Positions 1 to 9,112 of a DNA stretch of 64,000 nt are shown piece by piece (positions within the stretch are counted from its first letter, which is position 1; each line of letters opens with the position of its first letter). Source of the stretch: Vicinamibacterales bacterium (GTDB lineage: Bacteria > Acidobacteriota > Vicinamibacteria > Vicinamibacterales > SCN-69-37); contig JAURFE010000001.1 of assembly GCA_030827135.1 (NCBI GenBank), positions 276,569 through 340,568 of the forward strand, in the 5' to 3' direction. The position numbers were made by a program, and so were the translations under genes. The notes below the pieces were generated by a model. That model saw only the letters and a program-made list of their open reading frames with translations, made no database searches and was not told the origin of the DNA.

Positions 1-65
1 GTCACCACAATGCGGAAAAACGGCCGGTTCTTCGAACCCGCGCGCCGCATACGAATCACTACCAT
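1..65 (-). CDS. rpsP: 30S ribosomal protein S16, 5' part only
   Basis: Reading leftward from an ATG at 65, the first 21 codons give MVVIRMRRAGSKNRPFFRIV and then V, the N-terminal signature of ribosomal protein S16 (basic first strand, then K-x-RPFxRIVV). The window edge cuts off the rest. A purine-rich ribosome binding site (AGGGAG) lies just upstream. S16 is a small-subunit assembly protein, and ffh-rpsP is a common bacterial gene order, usually followed by rimM, trmD and rplS. The start of ffh's downstream partner is therefore seen directly; the rest of that operon is inference. Confidence 0.85.
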   Translation of the reverse strand, partial: MVVIRMRRAGSKNRPFFRIVV

Positions 66-80
66 GTCTGTCTCTCCCTG

Positions 81-1433
81 CTATCTGCCACGCATCATCT
101 GCATCATGCGCTGCTGGCCTTTGCGGCCACCACCTGCGCCACTCATCGTCTTGAGCATCTTGCGCATCTCGACGAACTGCTTGAGCAGCCGATTCACGTC
201 TTCCACCGTCGTGCCGCTGCCGCGCGCGATGCGCTTGCGGCGGCTGCCGTTGAGCAGCTGGTGATCGGCCCGCTCTTCCAGCGTCATCGAGCTGATGATC
301 GCCTGCACGCGGGCCAACTGCTTCTCATCCACCTGGGCGCCGGCTTTCGCCGCCTGCTTCATCGCCCCCAGGCCCGGAATCATCCCGAGCACCTGTTCGA
401 GCGGCCCCATCTTCTTCAACGTCTTCAACTGGTCCGCAAAATCCTCCAGCGTGAAGTCATCGAGCCGCGTCTTCTTCTCGAGCTTCTCGCGGGTGTCGTC
501 ATCAAGCGCCGCTTCCGCACGCTCAATGAGCGTGAGGACGTCGCCCATCCCCAACATCCGCGAGACGAGCCGGTCCGCGTGGAACGGCTCCAAATCCTGC
601 GGGCGCTCGCCGACGCCCACAAAGGCAATCGGCACGCCCACGACACCCACCACCGACAACGCCGCGCCACCGCGCTGGTCGCCGTCGAGCTTCGTCAGCA
701 CGACGCCGGTGACGCCCGTGCGCGCGTTGAACTCGCCCGCGCTCCGGATCGCGTCCTGCCCGGTCATCGCATCAGCGACGTAGAGGCGGTCGGTCGGGTC
801 CACCGCTTTCGCGATCGCATCCAACTCCGCCATCAACTCGTCGTCGATGTGCAGACGGCCCGCGGTATCGACAATCAACGTGTCGAACCCGAGCTGCTTC
901 GTCATCGCGAGCGCACCCGCCGCGCGCGCGACCGGATCCATCTCCCCCACGGGATCGTGGACCCGCACGCCGACCTGCTTCGCCAGCACCGAGAGTTGCT
1001 GGATGGCCGCCGGCCGCCGCACGTCGGTGGACACCACCAGGGGATGTTTTCCCTGCTGCGTCAGCCAGCGTGCCAACTTCGCCGTCGTGGTCGTCTTGCC
1101 CGACCCCTGCAGGCCCAGCATCAACACCACGCGCGGTTTACGTGCGGTCTCCGTCAGCCCGCCGGTGACGTCGCCAAACAGGGCGAGCAGTTCGTCGCGC
1201 ACAATGCGCACGACCTGCTGGTCCGGCGTCAGGCTCCGCAACACCTCGTCGCCAATCGCCTTCGCCCGCACGCGGTCGATGAACGCCTTGACGACGCGGA
1301 AGTTGACGTCGGCCTCGAGCAGCGCCAGGCGGATTTCCCGCAGGGCCGCATCCACCGACGCTTCGGTCAGGCGCGATTCGCCCCGAAGCGTCTTGAAGAC
1401 GTCCTGCAGCCTGGTACTTAACGAGTACAACAT
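81..1433 (-). CDS. ffh: Signal recognition particle GTPase Ffh (SRP54)
   Basis: This is the protein part of the signal recognition particle, which binds signal sequences on ribosomes and docks with FtsY at the membrane. The 450-residue protein starts at ATG 1433 (MLYSLSTRLQDVFKTLRG). An open frame continues 14 codons further upstream, but those residues do not look like Ffh. It has an N domain (about 1-85), a P-loop GLQGSGKTTT near 107, DTAGR near 189, TKLDGDQRGG, and a methionine-rich M domain ending KGQQRMMQMMRGR. Length is normal for the family. rpsP follows 15 bases downstream. The receptor gene ftsY lies about 7 kb upstream on the same strand. The identification is secure. Confidence 0.97.
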   Translation of the reverse strand: MLYSLSTRLQDVFKTLRGESRLTEASVDAALREIRLALLEADVNFRVVKAFIDRVRAKAIGDEVLRSLTPDQQVVRIVRDELLALFGDVTGGLTETARKPRVVLMLGLQGSGKTTTTAKLARWLTQQGKHPLVVSTDVRRPAAIQQLSVLAKQVGVRVHDPVGEMDPVARAAGALAMTKQLGFDTLIVDTAGRLHIDDELMAELDAIAKAVDPTDRLYVADAMTGQDAIRSAGEFNARTGVTGVVLTKLDGDQRGGAALSVVGVVGVPIAFVGVGERPQDLEPFHADRLVSRMLGMGDVLTLIERAEAALDDDTREKLEKKTRLDDFTLEDFADQLKTLKKMGPLEQVLGMIPGLGAMKQAAKAGAQVDEKQLARVQAIISSMTLEERADHQLLNGSRRKRIARGSGTTVEDVNRLLKQFVEMRKMLKTMSGAGGGRKGQQRMMQMMRGR

Positions 1434-1492
1434 AACAGCGCACATGCACTCCGGGCACACTTCGCCCGGACGCAAACCGCTATCTTACAACA

Positions 1493-1521
1493 GGTTCATG
1501 GTTCATCGGTTCATGGTTCAG
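1493..1521. repeat. 29-base repeat shared with 23056-23084
   Basis: The 29 bases from 1493 (GGTTCATGGTTCATCGGTTC, then ATGGTTCAG) recur exactly at 23056-23084. In both places a GGT-GC-GTTCCGGGTTC-type tract follows. The copy here lies between ffh and the BNR gene and covers that gene's stop codon (TCA at 1511-1513 on the plus strand). A short GC hairpin (GCCCCGG, AGAT, CCGGGGC at 1542-1559) follows inside the coding end. Confidence 0.85.
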
Positions 1522-4249
1522 GGTGCTGGTTCCGGGTTCCCGCCCCGGAGATCCGGGGCAGGGATACGGCTGGTTTGACCGTGGCCGGCTGGGTCTGGGT
1601 CTGTCCGCCCGCTTCCAGGGTCACCCGGTAGGTGCCCGCCTGGACCAGCGCCCCGCCGCCGCCCCGGCCGCCCCGGCCGCCACCACCGACGCCACCTGAA
1701 GACCTGAGATTCCAGAGCACCCGCCGAATCCCTGTCCCGGCGGCCACCTGCTGGGTAAACACGGGCTGACCGTCGGCCCCCAACACCCGGACCGTGACGG
1801 GGCCGGTCGAGGCATCCCGCTGCCAGAACACGATCGACATCCCATTTGGCTCGTTCGGCGTCTCCAGCACATCGTCACCATAGAGCCGGTAGTTGCCCCA
1901 GTCGGATTCAAGGCGGAAGCCCTTGGGTTCGGGCGCGAACAGGTGGATCGGCTTGGCCAGTACGTCGGCCGACAGTTGCTGCAGCGGGGTGATGTCGGTC
2001 ACCCAGGTGCCGCGGCCATGGGTGCCGACGATGAGGTCGTTTTCGCGCGGGTGAATGACGAGGTCGCGCACCGGCACGATGGGCATGTTCGACTGGAACG
2101 GGACCCAGGTCGCGCCTGCGTCCAGGCTGGCGAAGAGCCCGCGGTCGGTCCCCAGGAACACGAGCGCGCGGTTGGTGTGATCCTCGACGATCACGTTGGC
2201 GGATGCGGCGGCCGGCAGCGTGGCGGTGATGGCGCGCCACGTCATGCCGAAGTCATCCGTGCGATACACAAACGGCCGGAAATCGTCGCGATGGAATCCG
2301 GTGATCGTGGCGTACGCCGTACCGGCCGCATGACGCGACGGTGTGACACGTGTGAACCAGTAGTCACGCGGCGCGCCGGCGGCCTGAATGGCTGACGTCA
2401 CGTTGGACCACGCGGCCCCGTCATCCCGCGTCACATGGATCCGGCCGTCGTCGGTGGCCGCCCAGATCACGCCTTTCGTGTGTGCCGACTCCGCAAGGGT
2501 GGTGATGGTGCAGTACCAGACATTGCCATCGCCGACCCGCGTAATCGTGCACGGACTGCCGGGGATCTCGGCGGCTGCCCCTTCGGCACTCGACAAGTCC
2601 CCGCTGATTGTCGTCCACGAGTTGCCCTGATCGGTCGAGCGGAACACCTTCTGCCCGCCGGCCAGCAACGTCTTCGGATCGTGCGGCGACAACACCAGCG
2701 GTGCGACCCACGTGTAGCGGTTGCGGGCCTGCCCCGCGGGGGCCGGCGGCGGCGCGATGCTGGTCCGCTCCCCCGTCCGCACGTTCTGCCGGAAGTGCAA
2801 TCCGAACTGCTGCGTGTTGTAGACCCACGCACTGTCGGTCGGATCGACGGCGTTGTACATCCCGTCACCCATGCCGACGGTGACCCACTGCTCCGTGCTG
2901 ACACGTCCGGCGAAGCCGTTAATCGGCGCGCGCCACGACTCGTGATCCTGGAGGCCGGCATGCACGTGATACGGGTCATCCATGTCCACCGCCAATGCAT
3001 AGATCTCACCCAGCGGCAGATTGGCGTAGTGCTTCACCGTCCGCCCCGCGTCGAGTGTCTGGTACACGCCGCCATCGGAGCCCACAAGCAGACGCTCGGG
3101 ATCCTCCGGGTCCACCCAGACCGCGCGGATGTCACCGAACATGTTCGTGAATCTCGACCTGTTGTTCTCCAGGTCGTTCCACGTCTTCCCGCCATCAGTG
3201 GTGTGCGCCACCCACACACTCGTGACCCATACCCGCTGGTCATCCCTGGGATCGATCTTCAGCCAGTTGAACGAATACGGCGCCTTGCCGCCGACGTTGA
3301 TCGCCCGATCGTGCGTCAATCGCCACGTTCGCCCCGCATCCTCCGACCGATACACCTCCCCGATGCCGCCGCCAACGGCGTTCGGTTGCGGCAGACCCGC
3401 CGGTCGCGGATTGATGTTCTCGACGAGCGCATAGAGGATGTTCGAGTTGCCGCGGAACACGTCGAGACCGATGCGGCCGATGTTGCCGGTCGGCAGGCCG
3501 CCTTCAAGACGCGTCCACGTCGCGCCACCGTCGGTGGTCTTGTGAATGCCGCTGCCTGGGCCGCCCTGTCGCAGCCGCCACGCCACGCGCTCCTTGTCGT
3601 AGGTCGCGGCGTAGAGGACGTCGGGGTTCGACGGATCCATCACCATCTCGATGACGCCGATCTCGTCGTTCACAAACAACACCTTGTCCCATGTCAGGCC
3701 GCCATCACGCGTGCGATACACGCCGCGATCCGGCGACCTGGTATGCAGCGGCCCCATCGACGCGACATACACCACGTTGGGGTTCGTCGGATGAATCAGG
3801 ATGCGCGAGATGTGCTGGGTCGGGCGCAGCCCCATGTGTTGCCACGTTGCGCCGGCATCATTGGACTTGTAGACGCCGTCGCCGGGATACGAATACCGGA
3901 CCACAAACGACTCGCCCGTGCCGACCCACACAACCTGTTCGTCGGAGGGCGCGACCGCGACGGCCCCGATCGACTGTTGTCCGACCGCATCAAAGATGGG
4001 CGCAAACGTCGCCCCGTTGTTCGTCGTCTTCCACACGCCACCGTTGCGCGTGCCGACATAAAACGTGTAGCGGTGGGAGCGCTCAGGGGTCGCCGGCACC
4101 GCGAAGTCCGTGATCCACGCGCCGGCCCGGAACGGCCCCATGTTCCTGAACTCAAAGCTGTTCAACAGGTCGGGCGTCACCCGCGGCTGCGCGAACATCG
4201 ACACCGTCGCCGCCATCACCACTGCCACTGCAAGAATCCGACGCGCCAT
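1511..4249 (-). CDS. Exported BNR/sortilin-type beta-propeller protein
   Basis: This is a 912-residue protein with an N-terminal signal peptide (MARRILAVAVVMAATVSMFA). It is filled with Asp-box/BNR repeats such as KTTNNGATF, KSNDAGATW, RTRDGGLTW, KTTDGGATW and RSEDAGRTW, as found in sortilin/Vps10 propellers and related exported glycosidase-like proteins. A Gly/Arg-rich linker (GGGGRGGRGGGG) comes before a C-terminal beta-sandwich-like tail. The start is ATG 4249, with AGGGGG upstream. The frame stays open to 4498, but that extension is only the translation of a DNA repeat. The last codons run through the repeat at 1493-1521, so the natural C-terminus may have been altered. No enzymatic residues can be assigned, so the function is unknown. 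Two paralogues lie at 35370 and 45736. Confidence 0.85.
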   Translation of the reverse strand: MARRILAVAVVMAATVSMFAQPRVTPDLLNSFEFRNMGPFRAGAWITDFAVPATPERSHRYTFYVGTRNGGVWKTTNNGATFAPIFDAVGQQSIGAVAVAPSDEQVVWVGTGESFVVRYSYPGDGVYKSNDAGATWQHMGLRPTQHISRILIHPTNPNVVYVASMGPLHTRSPDRGVYRTRDGGLTWDKVLFVNDEIGVIEMVMDPSNPDVLYAATYDKERVAWRLRQGGPGSGIHKTTDGGATWTRLEGGLPTGNIGRIGLDVFRGNSNILYALVENINPRPAGLPQPNAVGGGIGEVYRSEDAGRTWRLTHDRAINVGGKAPYSFNWLKIDPRDDQRVWVTSVWVAHTTDGGKTWNDLENNRSRFTNMFGDIRAVWVDPEDPERLLVGSDGGVYQTLDAGRTVKHYANLPLGEIYALAVDMDDPYHVHAGLQDHESWRAPINGFAGRVSTEQWVTVGMGDGMYNAVDPTDSAWVYNTQQFGLHFRQNVRTGERTSIAPPPAPAGQARNRYTWVAPLVLSPHDPKTLLAGGQKVFRSTDQGNSWTTISGDLSSAEGAAAEIPGSPCTITRVGDGNVWYCTITTLAESAHTKGVIWAATDDGRIHVTRDDGAAWSNVTSAIQAAGAPRDYWFTRVTPSRHAAGTAYATITGFHRDDFRPFVYRTDDFGMTWRAITATLPAAASANVIVEDHTNRALVFLGTDRGLFASLDAGATWVPFQSNMPIVPVRDLVIHPRENDLIVGTHGRGTWVTDITPLQQLSADVLAKPIHLFAPEPKGFRLESDWGNYRLYGDDVLETPNEPNGMSIVFWQRDASTGPVTVRVLGADGQPVFTQQVAAGTGIRRVLWNLRSSGGVGGGGRGGRGGGGALVQAGTYRVTLEAGGQTQTQPATVKPAVSLPRISGAGTRNQHPEP

Positions 4250-4261
4250 TTGTTTCCCCCT

Positions 4262-4360
4262 GGCAGCCTCAAACCCAGGCTGTCCTACGTGTCCGGCAGC
4301 CTCAAACCCAGGCTGCCCTGCGTGTCCGGCAGCCTCAAACCCAGGCTGCCCTACGTACCC
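4262..4360. repeat. Three tandem 33-base hairpin repeats
   Basis: There are three consecutive 33-base units (4262-4294, 4295-4327, 4328-4360). Each holds a perfect 8-bp stem with a 7-base loop: GGCAGCCT, CAAACCC, AGGCTGCC (first copy ends GCTGTCC). The array lies in the leader of the BNR gene at 4249 and just downstream of the gene ending at 4375. Read on the minus strand, the units begin with a TACGTAGGGCAGCC-type head, which links them to the elements at 10172, 14739 and 58669. Confidence 0.9.
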
Positions 4361-4374
4361 ATCCGCCCGGCAGC

Positions 4375-5229
4375 TCACTTCTTGATGATCGTGTCCACCG
4401 TGACGTTGAACCGTCTGAAGTTCTGGTAAATCGCGCGGCCGGTGATGATGGGCTGGCGGGGCGTCGAATAACGCTCGCTCATCAACACGGGCAACCACAT
4501 CCTGAGGTCGTCCTGGAGCGCGTAGGAGACGCCAATCACCACGGTGGTCGACCCCGTGGCAATGCGCATCTCGGTGCGATGGACACGGCCGGTGGCTTCA
4601 TCAATCCAGAACGTGCCCTGCGCCGCGGCATTGTCGACCGTCTGAATCATGCGCGGCGTGGCGCGTTCCGTGAACCGGAGCTCGCGCACCGCATGCTCCC
4701 CGACTTTCGTCTTTGCACCCCGCCGGAACTGCGACCGTGCCTGTTCGCCGCGTTTCGCAAACTGCAGCACCATTGTCGGCACATTCACGGTGCGCCGCAC
4801 CCAGCCCAGATTGTGCTTGGCGCTTTCTTCGACGATGCGATGGACCTGAGTGAGGGAATCGCCGGTGGGTTTGAGGAAGAGCTGAATCAGGCGATCGCTG
4901 CGATCCTGCACCGGTGTACCGTCGACTTCGAAGACATCGCGGAACGCCACCCACCCGGAATCGCCGTCCGCCGGCGACGACACGCGGGTCAGCAGGAATT
5001 CCGACTTGAGCGTGCGCATGCCGGGCCACAGGCTGGACTGGCCCGTCACCTCCTGCACGTAGTGTTCTTCGGAGACCACGGCCGCCAGGTCGCGTTCGTA
5101 CGCGTCGATGTAGTCCGCAAGACGCGCCTGGAGCGTCTCAAGCGGCACGTCCTGCGGCGCCGCCAGCAGGAGCGACGACGCAACAAGGACGCCGACCGTC
5201 AGGAGCCCAAGGGCTTTAGCTCTCCCCAT
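4375..5229 (-). CDS. Secreted protein of unknown function in the rib operon
   Basis: This is a 284-residue protein with a signal peptide (about residues 1-24, cleavage near LLAAPQDVP). The remainder has no transmembrane segment and looks like a mixed alpha/beta periplasmic protein, with an early charged stretch (YIDAYERDLAAVVSEEHYVQ) and a C-terminal half of alternating beta strands. Its ATG overlaps the ribBA stop by one base (TGATG on the minus strand), so it is almost certainly co-translated with the riboflavin genes. That position is where ribH often sits, but the sequence does not resemble lumazine synthase. I do not recognise the family. Confidence 0.75.
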   Translation of the reverse strand: MGRAKALGLLTVGVLVASSLLLAAPQDVPLETLQARLADYIDAYERDLAAVVSEEHYVQEVTGQSSLWPGMRTLKSEFLLTRVSSPADGDSGWVAFRDVFEVDGTPVQDRSDRLIQLFLKPTGDSLTQVHRIVEESAKHNLGWVRRTVNVPTMVLQFAKRGEQARSQFRRGAKTKVGEHAVRELRFTERATPRMIQTVDNAAAQGTFWIDEATGRVHRTEMRIATGSTTVVIGVSYALQDDLRMWLPVLMSERYSTPRQPIITGRAIYQNFRRFNVTVDTIIKK

Positions 5230-6473
5230 CAGACAGACGACAGTGTATGTCCGAGCTTGTCCTTCTTGGTCTTCATGTATTTCCGCGTGTCGTTGGTCGC
5301 CGCGATTTCGATCGGAACCGACTCCACGACGGACAGCCCGTACCCTTCGAGGCCGACAAACTTGCGCGGGTTGTTGGTCAGCAGGCGCATCGACCGGATC
5401 CCCAGGTCGCGCAGAATCTGCGCACCGATGCCGTAGTCGCGCTGGTCGGCCTTGAACCCAAGACGCTCGTTCGCCTCAACCGTATCGAGGCCTTGGTCCT
5501 GCAGCTCATACGCTTTGATCTTGTTGCCCAGGCCAATCCCGCGGCCCTCCTGATGCAGGTACAACAACACGCCCTGGCCTTCCTGCGCGATGCGCTGCAT
5601 CGCGGTGTCCAGCTGCGGGCCGCAGTCACAGCGCAGCGAGTGGAACACATCCCCGGTCAGGCACTTCGAGTGCACGCGCGCCAGGATGCGCTCTCCCGAG
5701 CTGATGTCCCCTTTCACGAGGGCCACGTGTGTCTCTCCGTCGATACCCGACTGATACGCAAAAATCTCGAACGGGCCATGCGGCGTGGGGAGCGAGGCCC
5801 GCGCCACGCGCGTCACCATGCTCTCCGTCCGCATGCGGTACCGGATGAGATCCGCGATGGTGATGATGGGCAGCTTGTGCTTCTTCGCGAACCTCACCAG
5901 GTGCGGCACCCGCGCCATCGTGCCGTCGTCATTCAGAATTTCGCAGATCACGCCGGCTGGTGGCAGGCCCGCGATGCGGGAGAGATCCACAGCCGCTTCG
6001 GTGTGGCCGGACCGCACCAGCACGCCCCCCGGCCGCGCGCGCAGCGGGAAGATGTGCCCCGGCCGTGAGAGATCACGGGGTCCGGAGTCCCGGCCAATCG
6101 CGACCTTGATTGTCTTGGCGCGGTCGGCGGCCGAGATGCCTGTGGTCGTGCCCTTCTTGGCGTCGATTGAGACGCAGAACGCGGTCTCGCGACGCGCCGT
6201 GTGGTCGCTGGCTTCGAGTGGAATGTCGAGGTGATCGAGCCGTTCCGGCGTCATGGCGAGACACACCAGGCCGCGCCCGTGTTTCACCATGAAGTTGATG
6301 GCCTCGGGCGTCACCTTCGAGGCCGCCATGGTCAGGTCGCCTTCGTTCTCGCGATCCTCGTCGTCGACCACCACAATCATCCGCCCCGCCTTCAACGCCG
6401 CCACGGCATCTTCAATGTCCGCAAACGGCGTTGAACGACGTCCTTTCGCCAAACGCAACGGCGCCTTCTTCAC
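5229..6473 (-). CDS. ribBA: Bifunctional DHBP synthase / GTP cyclohydrolase II
   Basis: This 414-residue enzyme makes both riboflavin precursors: 3,4-dihydroxy-2-butanone 4-phosphate from ribulose 5-phosphate (N-terminal half) and diaminohydroxyribosylaminopyrimidine phosphate from GTP (C-terminal half). The N-terminal domain shows [15 protein letters not shown] (about 37-51). The C-terminal domain shows zinc-binding cysteines in [14 protein letters not shown] (271, 282, 284), then [11 protein letters not shown] and [15 protein letters not shown]. The start is GTG 6473, overlapping the ribE stop as GTGA. Both halves are full length with key motifs present. It belongs to the ribD-ribE-ribBA string. 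Confidence 0.96.
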   Translation of the reverse strand: MKKAPLRLAKGRRSTPFADIEDAVAALKAGRMIVVVDDEDRENEGDLTMAASKVTPEAINFMVKHGRGLVCLAMTPERLDHLDIPLEASDHTARRETAFCVSIDAKKGTTTGISAADRAKTIKVAIGRDSGPRDLSRPGHIFPLRARPGGVLVRSGHTEAAVDLSRIAGLPPAGVICEILNDDGTMARVPHLVRFAKKHKLPIITIADLIRYRMRTESMVTRVARASLPTPHGPFEIFAYQSGIDGETHVALVKGDISSGERILARVHSKCLTGDVFHSLRCDCGPQLDTAMQRIAQEGQGVLLYLHQEGRGIGLGNKIKAYELQDQGLDTVEANERLGFKADQRDYGIGAQILRDLGIRSMRLLTNNPRKFVGLEGYGLSVVESVPIEIAATNDTRKYMKTKKDKLGHTLSSV

Positions 6474-7066
6474 GACAGCCTCCCGGATTCCACCAACCGC
6501 GCCACGTGTTTGCCGAGCACGTCCGCTTCAAGATTCACCACGTCGCCCACCCGCAGATCCGACAACGTGGTGGCAGACCACGTGTGCGGAATAATCTGCA
6601 CCGCGAACCGACCGGCCTGCAGATCGGCCACCGTGAGACTGATGCCGTCCACGGCGATCGATCCTTTCGGGATGACCAGCGGCGCCAGTTCCGCGGGCAG
6701 GGAAAACTCGAGCCAGTAACTGCCTGACTCGGCACGCAGCGCCTGCAATACCGCGACACCGTCAACATGCCCCAGCACAAAATGGCCGCCCAGCCGCGCA
6801 TCCGCCCGCAGCGGACGCTCGAGGTTCACCCGGCGGCCCGCCTGCCAACGTCCGGCCGTCGTCACGCGCACGGTCTGCGGCGATACATCCGCCTCAAACG
6901 CCCCCGCCCCCGCGACCACGGCCGTCAGGCAGACGCCGTTGACCGCGATGCTGTCGCCCACGACGAGGTCCGTGCCGAGAGGCGTTTCGATGGTCACCCG
7001 CCCACCGTCGGCCCCCTGGACACCGGTAATCAGCCGGCCGGTCGCTTCAATCAAGCCGGTAAACAC
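6470..7066 (-). CDS. ribE: Riboflavin synthase, alpha subunit
   Basis: Riboflavin synthase converts two 6,7-dimethyl-8-ribityllumazine molecules to riboflavin plus a pyrimidine. The protein is 198 residues, normal for the family, and consists of two lumazine-binding repeats. It opens with [12 protein letters not shown], the typical N-terminus, so GTG 7066 is chosen as start. The frame runs upstream to 7405, but only over ribD in another frame. [13 protein letters not shown] marks repeat 1 and [13 protein letters not shown] repeat 2. One base separates it from the ribD stop, and its stop overlaps ribBA's GTG start. Confidence 0.95.
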   Translation of the reverse strand: MFTGLIEATGRLITGVQGADGGRVTIETPLGTDLVVGDSIAVNGVCLTAVVAGAGAFEADVSPQTVRVTTAGRWQAGRRVNLERPLRADARLGGHFVLGHVDGVAVLQALRAESGSYWLEFSLPAELAPLVIPKGSIAVDGISLTVADLQAGRFAVQIIPHTWSATTLSDLRVGDVVNLEADVLGKHVARLVESGRLS

Positions 7067-7067
7067 G

Positions 7068-8168
7068 TCAGCACCACGTTCCTTCCCACGCCCCGTCAAT
7101 GACGCTGTCGGGCCCCGACTGGCGGGTCGGCGTCCGTGCCGCGATCCACCGCGCGAGCGCCGGCGCCACGGGAACGCCGCCACCGAGGACCGCGGAGGTC
7201 TGCACGCACTGCACCGCATCCACCAACCCCGCCTCGATCCACGCCTGCTGGAGCGTCGGTCCGCCTTCCACCAGCAGCGACTGCACGTTCCGATCCGCCA
7301 GAAATTCGGCGACTGCGGCCAGATGGCGCGACTCAAACAATTCGACGTCCACACCTCGGGCGCGAAGCGCCGCACGGTGGGCCGCCGGGACCGTATCCAA
7401 CCCAACCATTATGACGGGGCCGGCCGACTGGGTCGAATACACCGCCGCGGTCGATGGCACACGCCCCCGCCAGTCCACAATCACTCGCGTCAGCGGCCTG
7501 GGCCTCCACGCCCCGCGAGCCGTCAGCAGCGGGTCATCCGCAAGCACGGTGTCTGCCCCTACCGCAATGGCATCTATCCACGCGCGCTGCCGATGCATCC
7601 ACCGATCGGTGATTGGAGACGTCAATCTGAAGGAGCCCATGGGCTGACGCCCCTGGCCCCCGTGGCGTCCGACGTATCCATCCGCCGACACCGCCGTCTT
7701 CACCACCGTCCACGGCCGGTCGTGCGTGATCCACGTCAGGAATGGCGCATTCTGCCGGGCCGCGTCCTCCTCCAGCACGCCCGTGATGACTTCGATCCCG
7801 GCTCCACGAAGCTGCAAGTGGCCGCCGCCTGACACGCGTGGATTGGGATCCTCGATCGCCGTCACGACCCGTCTGATGCCGGCAGCGATGATGCGTTCCG
7901 TACACGGCCCTGTGCGGCCGATGTGGCAGCACGGCTCAAGCGTGCAATACAGGGTGGCCCCACGCGCCGCCTCGCCGGCATCGCGCAGGGCATGCACTTC
8001 GGCGTGCGGCCCCCCCGCCACCAGATGCGCACCCTGGCCGACGACGACGCCGCGGGGAGAGACCACGACAGCCCCCACCAGCGGATTGGGATTGGTGCGG
8101 CCGCGACCACGCTCCGCCACAAACAGCGCCCGGGTCATCCACGCCGCGTGATCGGCGGTCGTCATCAT
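7068..8168 (-). CDS. ribD: Riboflavin deaminase/reductase RibD
   Basis: RibD is bifunctional: it deaminates the pyrimidine intermediate and reduces its ribosyl side chain in riboflavin synthesis. The 366-residue protein has an N-terminal CMP/dCMP deaminase-type domain with zinc ligands His55 (GGPHAEVHAL), Cys80 and Cys89 (CTLEPCCHIGRTGPC). The C-terminal reductase domain contains KTAVSADGYVGR, IDAIAVGADTVLADDPLLT and VEGGPTLQQAW. The start is ATG 8168, with another ATG one codon later. It lies 8 bases after ftsY and is followed directly by ribE. No FMN riboswitch fold was recognised upstream, and there is no room for one. Confidence 0.96.
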   Translation of the reverse strand: MMTTADHAAWMTRALFVAERGRGRTNPNPLVGAVVVSPRGVVVGQGAHLVAGGPHAEVHALRDAGEAARGATLYCTLEPCCHIGRTGPCTERIIAAGIRRVVTAIEDPNPRVSGGGHLQLRGAGIEVITGVLEEDAARQNAPFLTWITHDRPWTVVKTAVSADGYVGRHGGQGRQPMGSFRLTSPITDRWMHRQRAWIDAIAVGADTVLADDPLLTARGAWRPRPLTRVIVDWRGRVPSTAAVYSTQSAGPVIMVGLDTVPAAHRAALRARGVDVELFESRHLAAVAEFLADRNVQSLLVEGGPTLQQAWIEAGLVDAVQCVQTSAVLGGGVPVAPALARWIAARTPTRQSGPDSVIDGAWEGTWC

Positions 8169-8176
8169 GCGCCCCG

Positions 8177-9112
8177 CTACGCGGTGAAGATCGCCTCGAC
8201 GTAGGCGTCGGCGTCGAACGGCAGGAAGTCGTCGATGCCCTCCCCCACCCCTACAAAACGAATCGGCAACTTCAGGTCATGCGCGATCGCCACGGCCACG
8301 CCGCCCTTGGCCGTACCGTCGAGTTTGGTGAGCACAATGCCGTTGGCGCCGCTGGCCTGCTGGAACTCGCGGGCCTGCACCAGCCCGTTCTGCCCGACGG
8401 TAGCATCCAGCACCAGCAGCACTTCATGCGGAGCCCCGGGCACTTCGCGCGACACGATGCGCCGGATCTTGTCGAGCTCCGCCATCAGGTTGGCGCGGGT
8501 GTGCAGCCGGCCCGCTGTGTCGACGATCACGATCTCGCGATGTCTCGCCTTGGCCGCAGTCACCGCGTCAAACGTCACCGCCGCCGGATCCGATCCCGAC
8601 TGCGCACGCACAAGATCCACGCCCGCGCGCTCGGTCCACACCGCCAGCTGCTCCACCGCCGCCGCGCGAAACGTATCGGCCGCACACACCAGCACCGACT
8701 TGCCCGACTGTTTGTAGAGATTCGCGAGCTTGCCCACCGTCGTCGTCTTGCCGGTGCCATTCACCCCGACCACGAGGATCACATGCGGCACGGTGGTGAT
8801 CGCCGGCACGGGTGCCGCTTCCCCGAGAATCCTGCGCACTTCCCGGCCGACCCGCGCGCCGAGTGTGCCCTGCCGATCGTGCCGCACGGCGGCGACAATG
8901 CGTTCGGTCGCCGGCAGGCCGACATCCGCCGCGATGAGCGCATCTTCGACGGCTTCGAATGTGTCGAGGTCGAGGGCCGCGCGACCGGCGCCGGTCGGGC
9001 GTCCGCCCCCGGCCGAGGCCACCGTATCCGTGGCAGCCGCGTCTGCAAACCGTTCGCGGATCTGCCGGGCGGTCCTGGCCAGCCCGGCCTTGAATCGATC
9101 AAACAACGCCAT
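8177..9112 (-). CDS. ftsY: Signal recognition particle receptor FtsY
   Basis: FtsY is the membrane-associated GTPase that receives Ffh-ribosome complexes and delivers them to the translocon. The 311-residue protein has the N domain followed by the G domain: VVGVNGTGKTTTVGKLA, DTAGRLHTRANLMAELDKI and TKLDGTAKGGVAVAI. It lacks the long acidic A domain of enterobacterial FtsY and starts almost at the NG core (MALFDRFKAGLARTARQI), as in many other phyla. The ATG at 9112 directly abuts the gpsA stop. ffh lies downstream in the same direction, so both SRP partners are close together. Confidence 0.96.
   Translation of the reverse strand: MALFDRFKAGLARTARQIRERFADAAATDTVASAGGGRPTGAGRAALDLDTFEAVEDALIAADVGLPATERIVAAVRHDRQGTLGARVGREVRRILGEAAPVPAITTVPHVILVVGVNGTGKTTTVGKLANLYKQSGKSVLVCAADTFRAAAVEQLAVWTERAGVDLVRAQSGSDPAAVTFDAVTAAKARHREIVIVDTAGRLHTRANLMAELDKIRRIVSREVPGAPHEVLLVLDATVGQNGLVQAREFQQASGANGIVLTKLDGTAKGGVAVAIAHDLKLPIRFVGVGEGIDDFLPFDADAYVEAIFTA

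Noticed and set aside
261-1421. 386-codon open frame antisense to ffh
   Set aside because: High-GC antisense shadow; the encoded sequence is an Arg/His/Leu-rich string with no recognisable fold.
4262-4360. Possible mini CRISPR array
   Set aside because: The 33-base units are directly adjacent with no unique spacers, and no cas genes are present.
4250-4498. N-terminal extension of the BNR protein with repeated VGQPGFEAAGH units
   Set aside because: The repeats are the translation of the intergenic hairpin array and would place the signal peptide at residue 84.
7030-8176. FMN riboswitch for the rib genes
   Set aside because: There are only 8 bases between ftsY and ribD and one base between ribD and ribE, so no room for the aptamer.
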